Shown here in pieces: positions 1 to 8,260 of a DNA stretch of 64,000 bases. How positions within the stretch are numbered: the first letter of the stretch is position 1; each line of letters starts with the position of its first letter. Made by a program: the position numbers and the translations under genes. The stretch is from positions 448,202 through 512,201 of the forward strand of contig NZ_VSDO01000004.1 in assembly GCF_008084145.1 (NCBI RefSeq). Direction: 5' to 3'. This stretch comes from Paenibacillus faecis (GTDB lineage: Bacteria > Bacillota > Bacilli > Paenibacillales > Paenibacillaceae). Under the pieces are notes generated by a model, which made no database searches, was not told the DNA's origin, and worked only from the letters and a program-made list of their open reading frames with translations.

Positions 1-1262
1 TCGTCATCGTTCAACTCGGCCAGCATGCGGATGGATTCCAGCGTGTTGTATATGAAATGCGGATTGATCTGGTTTTGCAAGGCCAGCATATCCGCCTTTT
101 GTTTGCTTTTTTCCGTTTCGTACACTTCCTGAAGCAAATCGCGGATCCGCCCGATCATCCGATTGAAGTGGCTGCCCAGCATGCCGATCTCGTCATTGTA
201 TTTGACATTGACGAAGACGTCCAGCTTGCCGCGCTGTACCTGCTTCATCAGCTGTACGGTCCGCTTCAGCGGTTTGGTCAGCGCGTAAGAGATGAAGATG
301 GCGACCAGCAGGGCGAATCCGATGATGGAGAGCGCCATAATCAACATCGTATTCCGGGATTGCTTCATCGGCGCGAGCAGCTCTTCCAGCGGAATGTAAA
401 CGATCGTTTTCCATCCCGTATGGCTAGAGACCGTATATACCGCCATGTAAGGTTTGCCTTCAATCTCGAGCCGGAAGCTTCCTTTGGTTCCGGTTGCCTG
501 GGTCAGAAGCGGGCTCCCCGCCAAATCTTTCCCCAGTTGACCCAGGTTTTTGTTATATACGACGCGTCCGCGTTCATCCAGGATCAGGGCGTCCCCATGG
601 GTTACCTCATTCAGGGGGGTGATGATTTCCTCGAACAGACCGATATCCACATCGATAGCGATGATGCCGATATCCTGAAGCGTGCTGACCGACTGGATCG
701 AGCGCATGACGGTGAACACCTGGCGCTGGGCGGTTCCGTTGACCCGAATGGACTGCGTCCCCGTCAGCACCGGGGCCACCCCGGCTTCCCGCGTCCGTTG
801 CCGCCACTCGGCCACTCTTTCCTGGGGATAGAGTTCATTTAAGCCCGGCTTGTTGTAGTAAAAAATCGAGCCGTAGTGGTCCATCATATAGACCGCGGAG
901 ATTTCCTCCTTCGTATTGGTCAAGTACATCAGGAACATGTTGACGGCCGAGCTTTTGTCCCAATCCGTACCCTGCTGGTCCAGATATTTCTGAACGTCCT
1001 TGTTATAAAGCGGCAGCATCGTATAGCGTTTGAGATCCGCAATATACCTGTCGACTTTGTCCATGGCATTGTCGGTTAACTGCCCCGCCGAGGTGGTGGC
1101 ACTGGCCAGCACGACGCTGGAGTTCGCTCTGTAGGAAGCATAGCTGACATACGTGATCGGCAGGGAAATCAGGAAAATGAAAATGACGACAAGCTTTTTC
1201 TGCATCGACAGGTTGGCAAAAAACATCCAGCATGCCCGGACTAGAAGGCGGATTCTCTTCAT
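1..1262 (-). CDS. Sensor histidine kinase, YesM type (C-terminus cut by window edge)
   Basis: Membrane sensor kinase of the YesM/LytS-like class that phosphorylates a YesN-type response regulator. Reading the minus strand from the ATG at 1262 (ribosome site AAGGGG just upstream) gives about 420 residues: a TM helix near residues 22-42, an extracellular sensor (dCache-like) region, a second TM near 295-317, a HAMP linker, and the His_kinase motif QINPHFIYNTLES with the phosphoacceptor His at about residue 402. The HATPase domain lies beyond the left edge. It starts 36 nt downstream of the permease stop at 1299, so it is probably co-transcribed with the importer 1299-4439 and senses its substrate; a partner regulator would lie outside the window. 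Family assignment is firm; the ligand is unknown. Confidence 0.9.
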   Translation of the reverse strand, partial: MKRIRLLVRACWMFFANLSMQKKLVVIFIFLISLPITYVSYASYRANSSVVLASATTSAGQLTDNAMDKVDRYIADLKRYTMLPLYNKDVQKYLDQQGTDWDKSSAVNMFLMYLTNTKEEISAVYMMDHYGSIFYYNKPGLNELYPQERVAEWRQRTREAGVAPVLTGTQSIRVNGTAQRQVFTVMRSIQSVSTLQDIGIIAIDVDIGLFEEIITPLNEVTHGDALILDERGRVVYNKNLGQLGKDLAGSPLLTQATGTKGSFRLEIEGKPYMAVYTVSSHTGWKTIVYIPLEELLAPMKQSRNTMLIMALSIIGFALLVAIFISYALTKPLKRTVQLMKQVQRGKLDVFVNVKYNDEIGMLGSHFNRMIGRIRDLLQEVYETEKSKQKADMLALQNQINPHFIYNTLESIRMLAELNDD

Positions 1263-1298
1263 GATGTGGACCCCTTGTTCGTGTTGACGGTATTTCTC

Positions 1299-2132
1299 TT
1301 ATTTTACAGCGCCGCTGGCGACGCCTTCAAAGATATATTTTTGCAGGAAAAAGTACAAGATGATCGTCGGGAGCAAAATCAGCAGAATCGCCGCGCTGAT
1401 CAAGTTCCAGTTCGCCACGTTGATCCCCTGGAACCGCATAAGCACGGTGGTGACGACCCCGAGGCTTTGCTTCGGCATGTAGAGATACGGCGTATACATA
1501 TCGTTGTAAATGCTGATGGATTTCAGAATAATCAGCGTCGAAGTCGCCGGCGTCAGCAGCGGAAAGATGACCGACCGGTAGATCCGGAAGAGCGAAGCCC
1601 CTTCCACCATGGCGTTTTCGTCGAGATCGACGGGAATATTGCGGATGAATTGCAGATACAGGATGATCTGGATCACGTCGGCTCCGATATACAAAATAAT
1701 GGGCGCCCCCAGCGTGTTGTAAAGCCCCAGCGATTTGATAATGCCGAAGGTGGCCACCTGGGTCGTGATGCCCGGAATGACGGTGGCGAACAGGTAGGCG
1801 CCGAACACCGCTTTTTTCATCCGGAAGTCGAACCTGCCCAGGACGTAAGCGACCATCGTCCCGAACAGGATGTTGAAGATCAGCGCCACGGCCATAATGA
1901 TCAGCGTATTTCCGAACCCGCTCAGGAGTCCGCCGCGCTCAAAGACAACCTTGAAGTTTTCGAAGTTGAAGAAGCTCTTCGGCAAAGCCATCGTACTGGC
2001 CGTGTTGAATTCTTCATCCGCTTTGAAAGAGTTCACGATGACCACGTAAGGAGGGAAGAGCACAACGAACACCCCGATGAGCAGGGTCAGATATTTCAGG
2101 GCGCCGATGACCGAAAATTTTTTGGAATTCAT
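1299..2132 (-). CDS. CUT1 sugar ABC transporter permease (MalG type)
   Basis: Inner-membrane permease of a carbohydrate importer, 277 aa, the usual MalG size. Several hydrophobic helices are visible and the EAA loop that docks the ATPase is present (around NAMVEGASLFRIYRSVIFPLL). The start ATG at 2132 overlaps the stop of the upstream permease by 4 nt (ATGA), indicating translational coupling. It partners the permease 2129-3025 and binding lipoprotein 3132-4439. No ATPase gene is linked, as is common for Bacillus/Paenibacillus CUT1 systems that share an MsmX-type ATPase. The substrate cannot be read from sequence; the divergent beta-mannosidase makes manno-oligosaccharides a fair guess. Confidence 0.92.
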   Translation of the reverse strand: MNSKKFSVIGALKYLTLLIGVFVVLFPPYVVIVNSFKADEEFNTASTMALPKSFFNFENFKVVFERGGLLSGFGNTLIIMAVALIFNILFGTMVAYVLGRFDFRMKKAVFGAYLFATVIPGITTQVATFGIIKSLGLYNTLGAPIILYIGADVIQIILYLQFIRNIPVDLDENAMVEGASLFRIYRSVIFPLLTPATSTLIILKSISIYNDMYTPYLYMPKQSLGVVTTVLMRFQGINVANWNLISAAILLILLPTIILYFFLQKYIFEGVASGAVK

Positions 2133-3025
2133 TTGCTGCCGCCTCCTCTGCTAAGCACGAATTGCTGAAGTGCCACGACCGCCACGACGAAGAAGAGCAG
2201 GATAATGCTCATCGCCGATGCCAGGCCGTAGTTGTTGTAGGCAAAAGCCGTCTCCACGACGCGCTGCACATACGTTTGGCTCGCGCCGGCGGGGCCGCCC
2301 TTGGTGAGTACGAACGGAAGGTCGAACACTTCAAGCGCGCCCGTCACGGTCAGGAACAGGTTGAGCTGAATGACCGGTTTCATGTTGGGCAGCGTCATGC
2401 GCCAGAAGGTCTGCCAGGCATTGGCTCCGTCGATTTTGGCCGCCTCGTAGATATCGCTCGGAATCGCCTGCAGCGAGGCGATGTAAATCACCATGTTATA
2501 GCCCATAAACCGCCATAGTCCGGTGGAGGCCAGGGAATAGTTGACAAGGCCCTCGGTACCGAGCCAGCTGGTTTCACCGAGGCCGGTTAATCCGATGCTG
2601 TTCAGGAACAGGTTTAGCGACCCCTGGGTGGTGTCGAACACGTAACCGAACATAAAGGCCACGGCAACGCCGTTCATAATATATGGAAGGAACAGCAGCA
2701 GGCGGAACATATTTCTCCCCCGCAGCCGGCTGTTCAATATCACCGCAAAATAAATCGCGATGACGTTCTGGATCAGCCCCATTACAAAATAGGCAAAGTT
2801 ATGCGCGAATACGCCGAAAATATCCGGGTTGGAGAAGACCTCCCGGTAATTGTCGAGACCGACCCAAGGCTTCTCCGGGCTATAGCCGTCCCAGTTCGTA
2901 AAGCTGAAATACACCAGCTTGGCGGCCGGATAATAGGTGAACAACAGCAGCAAGGCTACCGGAATAAGCAGGAAGGAGAAGATGATGAGCCTTTTTTGTT
3001 TTTTGTAAGATAATGTTCCGAACAT
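2129..3025 (-). CDS. CUT1 sugar ABC transporter permease (MalF type)
   Basis: First permease subunit of the importer, 298 aa, with an N-terminal cytoplasmic stretch, about six membrane helices and a C-terminal EAA loop (EAAKIDGANAWQTFWRMTLP). It lies 106 nt after the binding-protein gene, with a strong hairpin (3071-3107) in between, and overlaps the next permease by 4 nt. With its neighbours it forms a SBP-permease-permease-kinase operon on the minus strand. Family certain, substrate inferred only from context (beta-mannosidase next door). Confidence 0.92.
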   Translation of the reverse strand: MFGTLSYKKQKRLIIFSFLLIPVALLLLFTYYPAAKLVYFSFTNWDGYSPEKPWVGLDNYREVFSNPDIFGVFAHNFAYFVMGLIQNVIAIYFAVILNSRLRGRNMFRLLLFLPYIMNGVAVAFMFGYVFDTTQGSLNLFLNSIGLTGLGETSWLGTEGLVNYSLASTGLWRFMGYNMVIYIASLQAIPSDIYEAAKIDGANAWQTFWRMTLPNMKPVIQLNLFLTVTGALEVFDLPFVLTKGGPAGASQTYVQRVVETAFAYNNYGLASAMSIILLFFVVAVVALQQFVLSRGGGSK

Positions 3026-3070
3026 GCTTTAAATCCCTTCTTTCCGCACTTCAGATGAATGATCTTGAAA

Positions 3071-3107
3071 GCAAAATGGATTATCTCTGGCGGATAACCC
3101 ATTTTGC
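3071..3107 (-). terminator. Intercistronic hairpin between binding protein and permease
   Basis: A 15-bp stem with arms GCAAAATGGGTTATC and GATAATCCATTTTGC and a 7-nt loop when read as minus-strand RNA; the single + strand mismatch becomes a G-U pair in minus-strand RNA, which supports function on that strand. There is no long U tract, so it is better seen as a processing/stability or partial attenuation hairpin that keeps the binding protein in excess over the permeases. Confidence 0.7.
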
Positions 3108-3131
3108 CGGTTTTAGGCTAGTCTCTTTATA

Positions 3132-4439
3132 TTAGTAGCCCAAGTCTTTTTTGGCTTTGGCCCAAGCTTTGTTCCACTTATCGAGAACGGTCTGCGGGTC
3201 CTTGGCGAGCACGAACTCCTGAGCGATGGCAGGCAGATCGATTTGCGCCTTGTTGGAGATCTCGATGACTTTCGGGTCGTCCGGTTCCCCTTCCTGAAGC
3301 TCCACGCCGGTAGCCTGAAACTCGGCCAGCTGCGTCAGTTTGGACTCGCGTCCTTTCAGCGGAGAAATGAAGCCGGCAAAATCTTCATAACCGGATTCTT
3401 CGATCATCCACTTGAGGAAGGTCTTGGTCGCCTCCAGGTTCTTGCTGTTCTTGTTGACGGCATAGAAGAAGTCCGGGCTGAGCGCGGCTCTCAGTTCTCC
3501 CGAGTTGTCATAAGGAAGCGGGAAGAAGCCGATGTTGTCCGATTCCGCACCTACGCCGATGACCTGATTAATGACCCAGTTACCCAGGAAGTACATGCCC
3601 ATTTTGCCGCTGGCGATGTCTTTTTTGGACTGCTCCCAGTTGGTGGAATTGATGTCTTTTTCCAGATAGCCCTTGTCGGCCAGCGTCTTGAGCAGCATCA
3701 TCGCTTTGCCGTAGCCGTTGTCCATGGAGAACGGGGCGTCCATGTTGATTCTTTCGTTCGGGAAGCCTTTGTTGTTCTCGATGATCCGCGGCATATCGAA
3801 TACCCAGTTGCCGAGCGGCCATTTGTCTTTGAAGTTGGAGGCGAGCGGAATGACGCCGTTCTGTTTTATCTTTTCGCAAGCGGCTAGGAACTCGTCCCAG
3901 GTTTTTGGCGTTTCGGTGATACCGGCATCGGCGAACACTTTTTTGTTGTATACGATGCCCGAAGTCGAGTTCCCGGTGGTAATACCGTAGAGTTTGCCTT
4001 CGTACGATTTGAAATCCTTGAAGGTCAGTTCACTGCTGAACTGGATATCGTCGAGCGGCGCAAAATATTTCGGTAGATCGGAGTTCGGAATATCCGGAAC
4101 GAACATCAGGTCGGGAAGCTCACCGCTGGCCATCCGGACTTTGGCTTGCTGGTTATAGTCCGTTTGGCTGGCTTCGAATTCGATCTTAATGTCGGGGTAT
4201 TTCTCGTTGAAACGCTTGACGTATTCGTCGTATTCTTTGCCGATCATGTCCGTACGGTTGGTCAGGAAGGTGACTTTGCCGCTGAGCTTATCGCCGCCCG
4301 ATCCTCCTCTGCCTCCGGTATTGGCCGTATCGGTACCGCCGGCATTTCCCGTTTTGGCGCCGCCGTTTCCGCCGCAGCCCGCCAGGACCGCGGAGAGAGC
4401 AAAGACCATTAGAAATGTGAGCAGAAGATTTCTTTTCAC
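3132..4439 (-). CDS. Extracellular solute-binding lipoprotein, family 1 (CUT1 importer)
   Basis: Sugar-binding lipoprotein that delivers substrate to the permeases 1299-3025. 435 aa; signal peptide with lipobox LAGC (Cys at about 22), followed by a Gly/Asn/Thr-rich flexible linker and an SBP_bac_1 fold (VTFLTNRTDMIG..., GELPDLMFVPD, GKLYGITTGNSTSG). It is the first gene of the minus-strand operon, with a cre-like box 27 nt upstream. Closest by pattern to the oligosaccharide-binding proteins found with YesM/YesN kinases. The ligand cannot be assigned; manno-oligosaccharide is a guess from the divergent GH2 gene. Confidence 0.9.
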   Translation of the reverse strand: MKRNLLLTFLMVFALSAVLAGCGGNGGAKTGNAGGTDTANTGGRGGSGGDKLSGKVTFLTNRTDMIGKEYDEYVKRFNEKYPDIKIEFEASQTDYNQQAKVRMASGELPDLMFVPDIPNSDLPKYFAPLDDIQFSSELTFKDFKSYEGKLYGITTGNSTSGIVYNKKVFADAGITETPKTWDEFLAACEKIKQNGVIPLASNFKDKWPLGNWVFDMPRIIENNKGFPNERINMDAPFSMDNGYGKAMMLLKTLADKGYLEKDINSTNWEQSKKDIASGKMGMYFLGNWVINQVIGVGAESDNIGFFPLPYDNSGELRAALSPDFFYAVNKNSKNLEATKTFLKWMIEESGYEDFAGFISPLKGRESKLTQLAEFQATGVELQEGEPDDPKVIEISNKAQIDLPAIAQEFVLAKDPQTVLDKWNKAWAKAKKDLGY

Positions 4440-4465
4440 TTGAATCGCCCCTTGTTTAAGGTATT

Positions 4466-4479
4466 TGTTAGCGCTTACA
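4466..4479 (-). promoter_or_regulatory. Catabolite-responsive (cre-like) operator
   Basis: Minus-strand reading TGTAAGCGCTAACA agrees with the CcpA cre consensus (TGWAARCGYTWWCA-type) and is nearly palindromic. It sits just downstream of a plausible -10 (TAATAT) and 27 nt before the binding-protein start, a roadblock/overlap position. A related LacI-family operator is the alternative reading. Confidence 0.7.
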
Positions 4480-4645
4480 CCTATATATTAGACTAATTGT
4501 TAGGGTTCTTAAATGCACTGAGTTATTATTTGTTGTCTTGAATTGTCATGTTGTATAGGTGCGCTTTCATGCTATTTTACAGGAAATGTTCTGAAAACGA
4601 GCTGTTTGTTTGCGAGATGTATCTAACAAAGTGCTAACAAAAACA

Positions 4646-4673
4646 TTGATATTTGATATGAAATAAGGATAAT
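4646..4673 (+). promoter_or_regulatory. Sigma-A-like promoter of the beta-mannosidase gene
   Basis: TTGATA at 4646-4651 and GATAAT at 4668-4673 with a 16-bp spacer, 31 nt upstream of the GH2 start and divergent from the importer promoter. Upstream lie two TGCTAACA/TCTAACA half-sites that may belong to regulation. Confidence 0.5.
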
Positions 4674-4704
4674 GGGATTATAACACAGCGAAGATGGAGG
4701 TCTT

Positions 4705-7368
4705 ATGTACAACCAACATTTGGTATTGGGCGAATGGCGCTTTAAAGCTTGCGACGAATCGGGATGGAGTGAAGCGAGAGTTCCGGGGACGGTACACAGC
4801 GACCTGCTGCGGAACGAAAAAATCTCCGACCCGTTCTACGGCACGAATGAGCATGATCTGCAGTGGATCGATAAGAAAGACTGGGAATATCAGACCGTAT
4901 TTAACCTAGCGGAAGATTGGAAACGCTGCCGTCACATCGAGCTCGTGTTTGACGGTTTGGATACGTATGCCGATGTTTATGTAAACGAACAACATGTATT
5001 GTCCACGGACAATATGTTCCGGGCTTGGAGCGTGGACATCGGGGAATTTATCGTGCCCGGGGAAAATACCCTTCGGGTCCGCTTCCGTTCCCCGATCGCG
5101 GAGGATTTGCCCAAGCTGGAGAAGCTCGGTTATCCGCTGCCCGCGACGAACGATCAATCGGAGCTGGGGGGCTTGGGGGACCGGAAAGTCAGCGTTTTTG
5201 CCCGCAAAGCTCCTTATCATTACGGATGGGACTGGGGTCCGCGTTTCGTAACCAGCGGGATTTGGCGGGAGGTGCGGCTGAACGGATGGTCCGGTCCGCG
5301 GTTGACGGATTTGTTCATCCGGCAGGATAAGGTCACGGCCAAGGAAGCGAAGCTGACGGCCGTGGTGGAGATCGAAAGCGACGCTGCCTGGCAGGGGACG
5401 CTGGAAGTTGCCGCGGACGGGCGGACTTGGGCCAAAGAGGTCGCCCTGACGCCGGGACGCCAGACGCTGGAATTGGCGGCCGAGTTGGCGGAACCGAGGC
5501 TGTGGTGGTGCCGGGGACTGGGCGAACCGAACCGGTACGCGTTTACAACCAGTCTCCGCGAAGGCGGGGAAACGGTGTCGAGCCGGCGGGTAACCACGGG
5601 GCTGCGGGACATCCGGCTGGTCCGCCAGCGGGACGACGCGGGGACTTCGTTCCTGTTTGAACTGAACGGCGTGCCTGTCTTTATCAAGGGGGCCAACCAT
5701 ATCCCGAACGACAGCTTTTCGCCGGAAGTCACGGCGGAGCGCTACCGTCACGAGATCGCCTCGGCGGCTGAGTCGAACATGAACATGCTGCGCGTTTGGG
5801 GAGGCGGCATTTACGAGGAGGAAGTCTTCTACGAACTGTGCGACGAATACGGCCTGCTCGTCTGGCAGGACTTTATGTTCGCCTGCAGCATGTATCCCGG
5901 AGACGACGCTTTCCTGAACAGCGTTGCCGCTGAGGCGGAATACAATGTCAAACGGCTGCGAAATCATCCGTGTATCGCACTTTGGTGCGGGAATAACGAA
6001 ATCGACTCGGCCTGGGCTCATTTTGAAGAGGAAGGCGGCTGGGGATGGAAAAAGGACTACACCGCGGAGCAGCGGTCGAAGATCTGGGCGGATTACGAAG
6101 CGATTTTCCACCGGATTCTCCCGGAAGCCGTGGAACGCTGGAGCGGAGGCATCGCTTACTGGCCGTCCTCGCCGCTGCGCGAGCTGACCGGAGATGAGCG
6201 TCAGCACGCGACGAAGGTCACCGGGGAAGGCGATATTCATTATTGGGGCGTATGGCACGCCGTGGAGCCGTTCTCCAATTATAACGAACGCATCGGACGC
6301 TTCATGAGCGAATACGGCTTCCAGTCTTTTCCCGAGCTGTCCACGGTGCTGAAGTACGCGACGGAAGAGCAGTTGGAGCTGGAATCCGAAGTGATGCTCG
6401 CCCACCAAAAGAACGGCCGGGGCAACCAGCTGATCAAGGAATATATGGAACAGTATCTCCCCGTTCCGCGGGATTTCAAGGCGTTTTTATACATGAGCCA
6501 GGTGCTTCAGGCCGAAGCGATCCAAACCGCCATCGAGGCGCACCGCAGAAACAAGCCGTACTGCATGGGCACGCTGTATTGGCAGATGAACGACTGCTGG
6601 CCCGTGGCCTCTTGGGCGGGCATGGACTACTACGGCCGCTGGAAAGCGCTGCAGTATGTCGTGCGCCGCAGCTTCGGCGAGATCATGCTGTCGATCGACG
6701 GGGGAATTGAAGCCGGCGATGGCAGGGGTCCGGGCGAAGAGGCTAGGGCGGAAGCTCGAGCGGAAGCGAATACAGGAGCGGGTACGGAAACGGATATGGG
6801 AGCGAGTACGGGCAAGGGCATCGTAACGGTCCATCTGGTATCCGACCGGAGGGAGCCGCTCCATGCCCGGCTTCGCCTGGAACTGTTCGACTTCGGCGGA
6901 CGTTCACTCGGAGAACATACGCGCGAAGTCACGCTCCCGGCGGATGCCGCGCAGGTGGTCTACACGGCTCCGGCGGCGGAACTGCTGAACGGGCATGATC
7001 CGCGTAGCGTCGTGCTGCTGGCGACGGTGGAGCAGGAGAACGACGGAGAACGCGTCGTGCTGGCCCGCCGGCCTCATTATTTTGCCTCCTTCCGGGACAT
7101 CGAGTTGCCTTCGGCAAAGGTGATCGTGGAAGAAATGCCGGGCAGCGGCGGCAGCGCGTTTAAGCTGAGCACGGACGCTCTGGCCAGACAGGTTTGGCTT
7201 CATGCCGAGGAGGAAGGGATGTTCACGGACAATTTCTTTGACCTGATTCCCGGCCAGCCCGTGACTGTGGAGTTCCGCCGGCGCGGCGGATTGGGGGGCG
7301 AAGCTTTTGTGGCGGGCTCGCCCGGGTCGCTGAGCGTAAGCACGATGCGGGATTATACCGCGCAATAA
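4705..7368 (+). CDS. Beta-mannosidase, GH2
   Basis: Exo-beta-mannosidase (EC 3.2.1.25 type) releasing terminal beta-mannose from manno-oligosaccharides or the Man-beta-GlcNAc core. 887 aa without signal peptide, hence cytoplasmic. N-terminal GH2 sugar-binding domain (MYNQHLVLGEWRFKA..., VPGTVHSDL), Ig-like domain, TIM barrel from about residue 300: acid/base E432 in WCGNNEID, nucleophile E536 in MSEYGFQ, and the WGGGIYEEE motif. Start ATG has GGAGG at 4695. An odd Gly/Glu/Ala/Thr-rich low-complexity stretch occupies about residues 669-705 between barrel and C-terminal beta domain. Divergent from the importer 1-4439, suggesting it digests what that importer brings in. Confidence 0.93.
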   Translation: MYNQHLVLGEWRFKACDESGWSEARVPGTVHSDLLRNEKISDPFYGTNEHDLQWIDKKDWEYQTVFNLAEDWKRCRHIELVFDGLDTYADVYVNEQHVLSTDNMFRAWSVDIGEFIVPGENTLRVRFRSPIAEDLPKLEKLGYPLPATNDQSELGGLGDRKVSVFARKAPYHYGWDWGPRFVTSGIWREVRLNGWSGPRLTDLFIRQDKVTAKEAKLTAVVEIESDAAWQGTLEVAADGRTWAKEVALTPGRQTLELAAELAEPRLWWCRGLGEPNRYAFTTSLREGGETVSSRRVTTGLRDIRLVRQRDDAGTSFLFELNGVPVFIKGANHIPNDSFSPEVTAERYRHEIASAAESNMNMLRVWGGGIYEEEVFYELCDEYGLLVWQDFMFACSMYPGDDAFLNSVAAEAEYNVKRLRNHPCIALWCGNNEIDSAWAHFEEEGGWGWKKDYTAEQRSKIWADYEAIFHRILPEAVERWSGGIAYWPSSPLRELTGDERQHATKVTGEGDIHYWGVWHAVEPFSNYNERIGRFMSEYGFQSFPELSTVLKYATEEQLELESEVMLAHQKNGRGNQLIKEYMEQYLPVPRDFKAFLYMSQVLQAEAIQTAIEAHRRNKPYCMGTLYWQMNDCWPVASWAGMDYYGRWKALQYVVRRSFGEIMLSIDGGIEAGDGRGPGEEARAEARAEANTGAGTETDMGASTGKGIVTVHLVSDRREPLHARLRLELFDFGGRSLGEHTREVTLPADAAQVVYTAPAAELLNGHDPRSVVLLATVEQENDGERVVLARRPHYFASFRDIELPSAKVIVEEMPGSGGSAFKLSTDALARQVWLHAEEEGMFTDNFFDLIPGQPVTVEFRRRGGLGGEAFVAGSPGSLSVSTMRDYTAQ

Positions 7369-7472
7369 GCTTTCTGGCGGCTGTTCGCCTGGGAGACTGG
7401 CCGCCTCGCCGTCGGTGTAAGATACGCCGCGGCGGGGCGGCCTTTCCGCGTGCTGCCGGTTTACGCACGCCC

Positions 7473-7620
7473 AGTAGCGGCCTTTTAGGGCCTTATTCTG
7501 GGAAAAGATAGGCCAAACCCTTATTTCGAAGCCCGCAACAAAAAAATAGGGCCGTTTTTGGTCGCTATTATCCCCGTGGAGCCGAATCGAGCCGAAATAG
7601 CGGCCCAAAAGGCCGCTATG
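7473..7620. repeat. Palindromic repeat array, family C (AATAGCGGCC type)
   Basis: Several hairpin-forming units built on the core ATAGCGGCC / GGCCGCTAT. The clearest is 7597-7619 (9-bp perfect arms, CAAAA loop); an imperfect one spans about 7545-7570 (AATAGGGCC / GGTCGCTATT) and another starts the array at 7473 (TAGCGGCC, TTTTA, GGGCC). The same family recurs at 57319-57522. No coding potential was recognised. Confidence 0.7.
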
Positions 7621-7640
7621 GGTACGGGCCCCGGCTAGGA

Positions 7641-7742
7641 AGCCCGCCCGGCCCATTTGCACCGAATTAGCGGGAGAAAATCCCGTTAATTCTCTCCCCA
7701 TGGGCGATTTGAGCCGGATTAACGGGAAGAAATCCCGTTAAG
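7641..7742. repeat. Palindromic repeat family A, first cluster of block 1
   Basis: Two hairpin units: 7666-7690 (arms ATTAGCGGGA / TCCCGTTAAT) and 7718-7741 (arms TTAACGGGA / TCCCGTTAA), separated by a conserved CTCTCCC...GGGCGATTT spacer. The flanking GCCCGCCCGGCCCAT leader recurs at 8012-8036. Part of a composite block also found at 32205-33100. Confidence 0.8.
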
Positions 7743-7796
7743 TCCCGGCCACAGCGTCCCAGCCTCAGCATCCGGGTTTGCAGCGTCTCGGCCCAC

Positions 7797-7915
7797 CTAG
7801 ATCCCACCAACAAGATGCATTGGCACGGATGAGACAGACTAGTTAGTTGGAGTAACATGATAGGTTTGAGTATTAGCGGCTGAAAGTGGTGTACGAGTTA
7901 CATGAAGTGGGCGGG
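7797..7915. repeat. Conserved ~115-bp spacer of the composite repeat (copy 1)
   Basis: Begins CCTAGATCCCAC, contains AACAAGATGCATTGGCAC and GTTAGTTGGAGTAACATGAT. It matches 32514-32635 at roughly 85-90% identity by eye although the flanking sequence differs more. On the minus strand both copies keep an open frame starting with Met-Leu-Leu-Gln-Leu-Thr-Ser-Leu, but without a ribosome site, so it is treated as non-coding. Function unknown. Confidence 0.6.
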
Positions 7916-7927
7916 GAGGAGGGGGAG

Positions 7928-8117
7928 TTAACGGGAAAACTTCCCGTTAATTTCAGCCCTTCAAGCCGGCGGTGAACAAATAGCAGGAAAATGTCCAGCT
8001 AATTCCGCCTCGGAAAGCCCGCCCGGCCCATTTTGCACCGAATTAGCGGGAGAAAATCCCGTTAATTCTCTCCCATGGGCGATTTCAGCCGGATTAACGG
8101 GAAAAAATCCCGTTAAT
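7928..8117. repeat. Palindromic repeat family A, second cluster of block 1
   Basis: Four hairpin units: 7928-7950 (TTAACGGGA / TCCCGTTAA), about 7980-8003 (variant arms TAGCAGGA / TCCAGCTA), 8042-8066 (ATTAGCGGGA / TCCCGTTAAT) and 8093-8117 (ATTAACGGGA / TCCCGTTAAT). Loops are 5 nt and A-rich. The order and spacers match block 2 at 32642-32831. Confidence 0.8.
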
Positions 8118-8120
8118 CCC

Positions 8121-8170
8121 CGGCCATATAGCCTTGTCCGGCCATATAGCCTTGTCCGGCCATATAGCCT
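8121..8170. repeat. Tandem 18-bp repeat, 2.8 copies
   Basis: Unit CGGCCATATAGCCTTGTC at 8121-8138 and 8139-8156, with a partial third copy to 8170. Copies are identical. A looser array of AGCTATAGCGTTC-like units stands at the matching place in block 2 (about 32405-32445). Confidence 0.9.
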
Positions 8171-8213
8171 CCCACCCCTTCTCGTTCCAGGCAATCCCCC
8201 ACCCCCGAGGCAC

Positions 8214-8260
8214 AAAAAAACATCCGTAAACCGGGCGCTTTTATGCCCAGATACCGGATG
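8214..8260 (-). terminator. Intrinsic terminator (duplicate of 32999-33045)
   Basis: On the minus strand: outer stem CATCCG/CGGATG, inner stem CTGGGC/GCCCGG, followed by seven U. It and about 50 bp of flank (to 8309) are nearly identical to the terminator of the small gene 33087-33233. No intact gene lies directly upstream here; the nearest is 8492-8725. Between 8310 and 8491 only an inverted repeat GTTCAC-CTTT-GTGAAC (8363-8378) was noticed. Confidence 0.85.

Noticed and set aside
4906..6408. A 500-codon minus-strand open frame opposite the beta-mannosidase
   Set aside because: Shadow of the high-G+C GH2 gene; composition (Arg/Pro/His-rich) and lack of ribosome site argue against it.
7667..7858. 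Minus-strand frame starting Met-Leu-Leu-Gln-Leu in the conserved spacer, also open at 32514
   Set aside because: No ribosome binding site, runs through palindromes, and changes between the copies are mostly non-synonymous.
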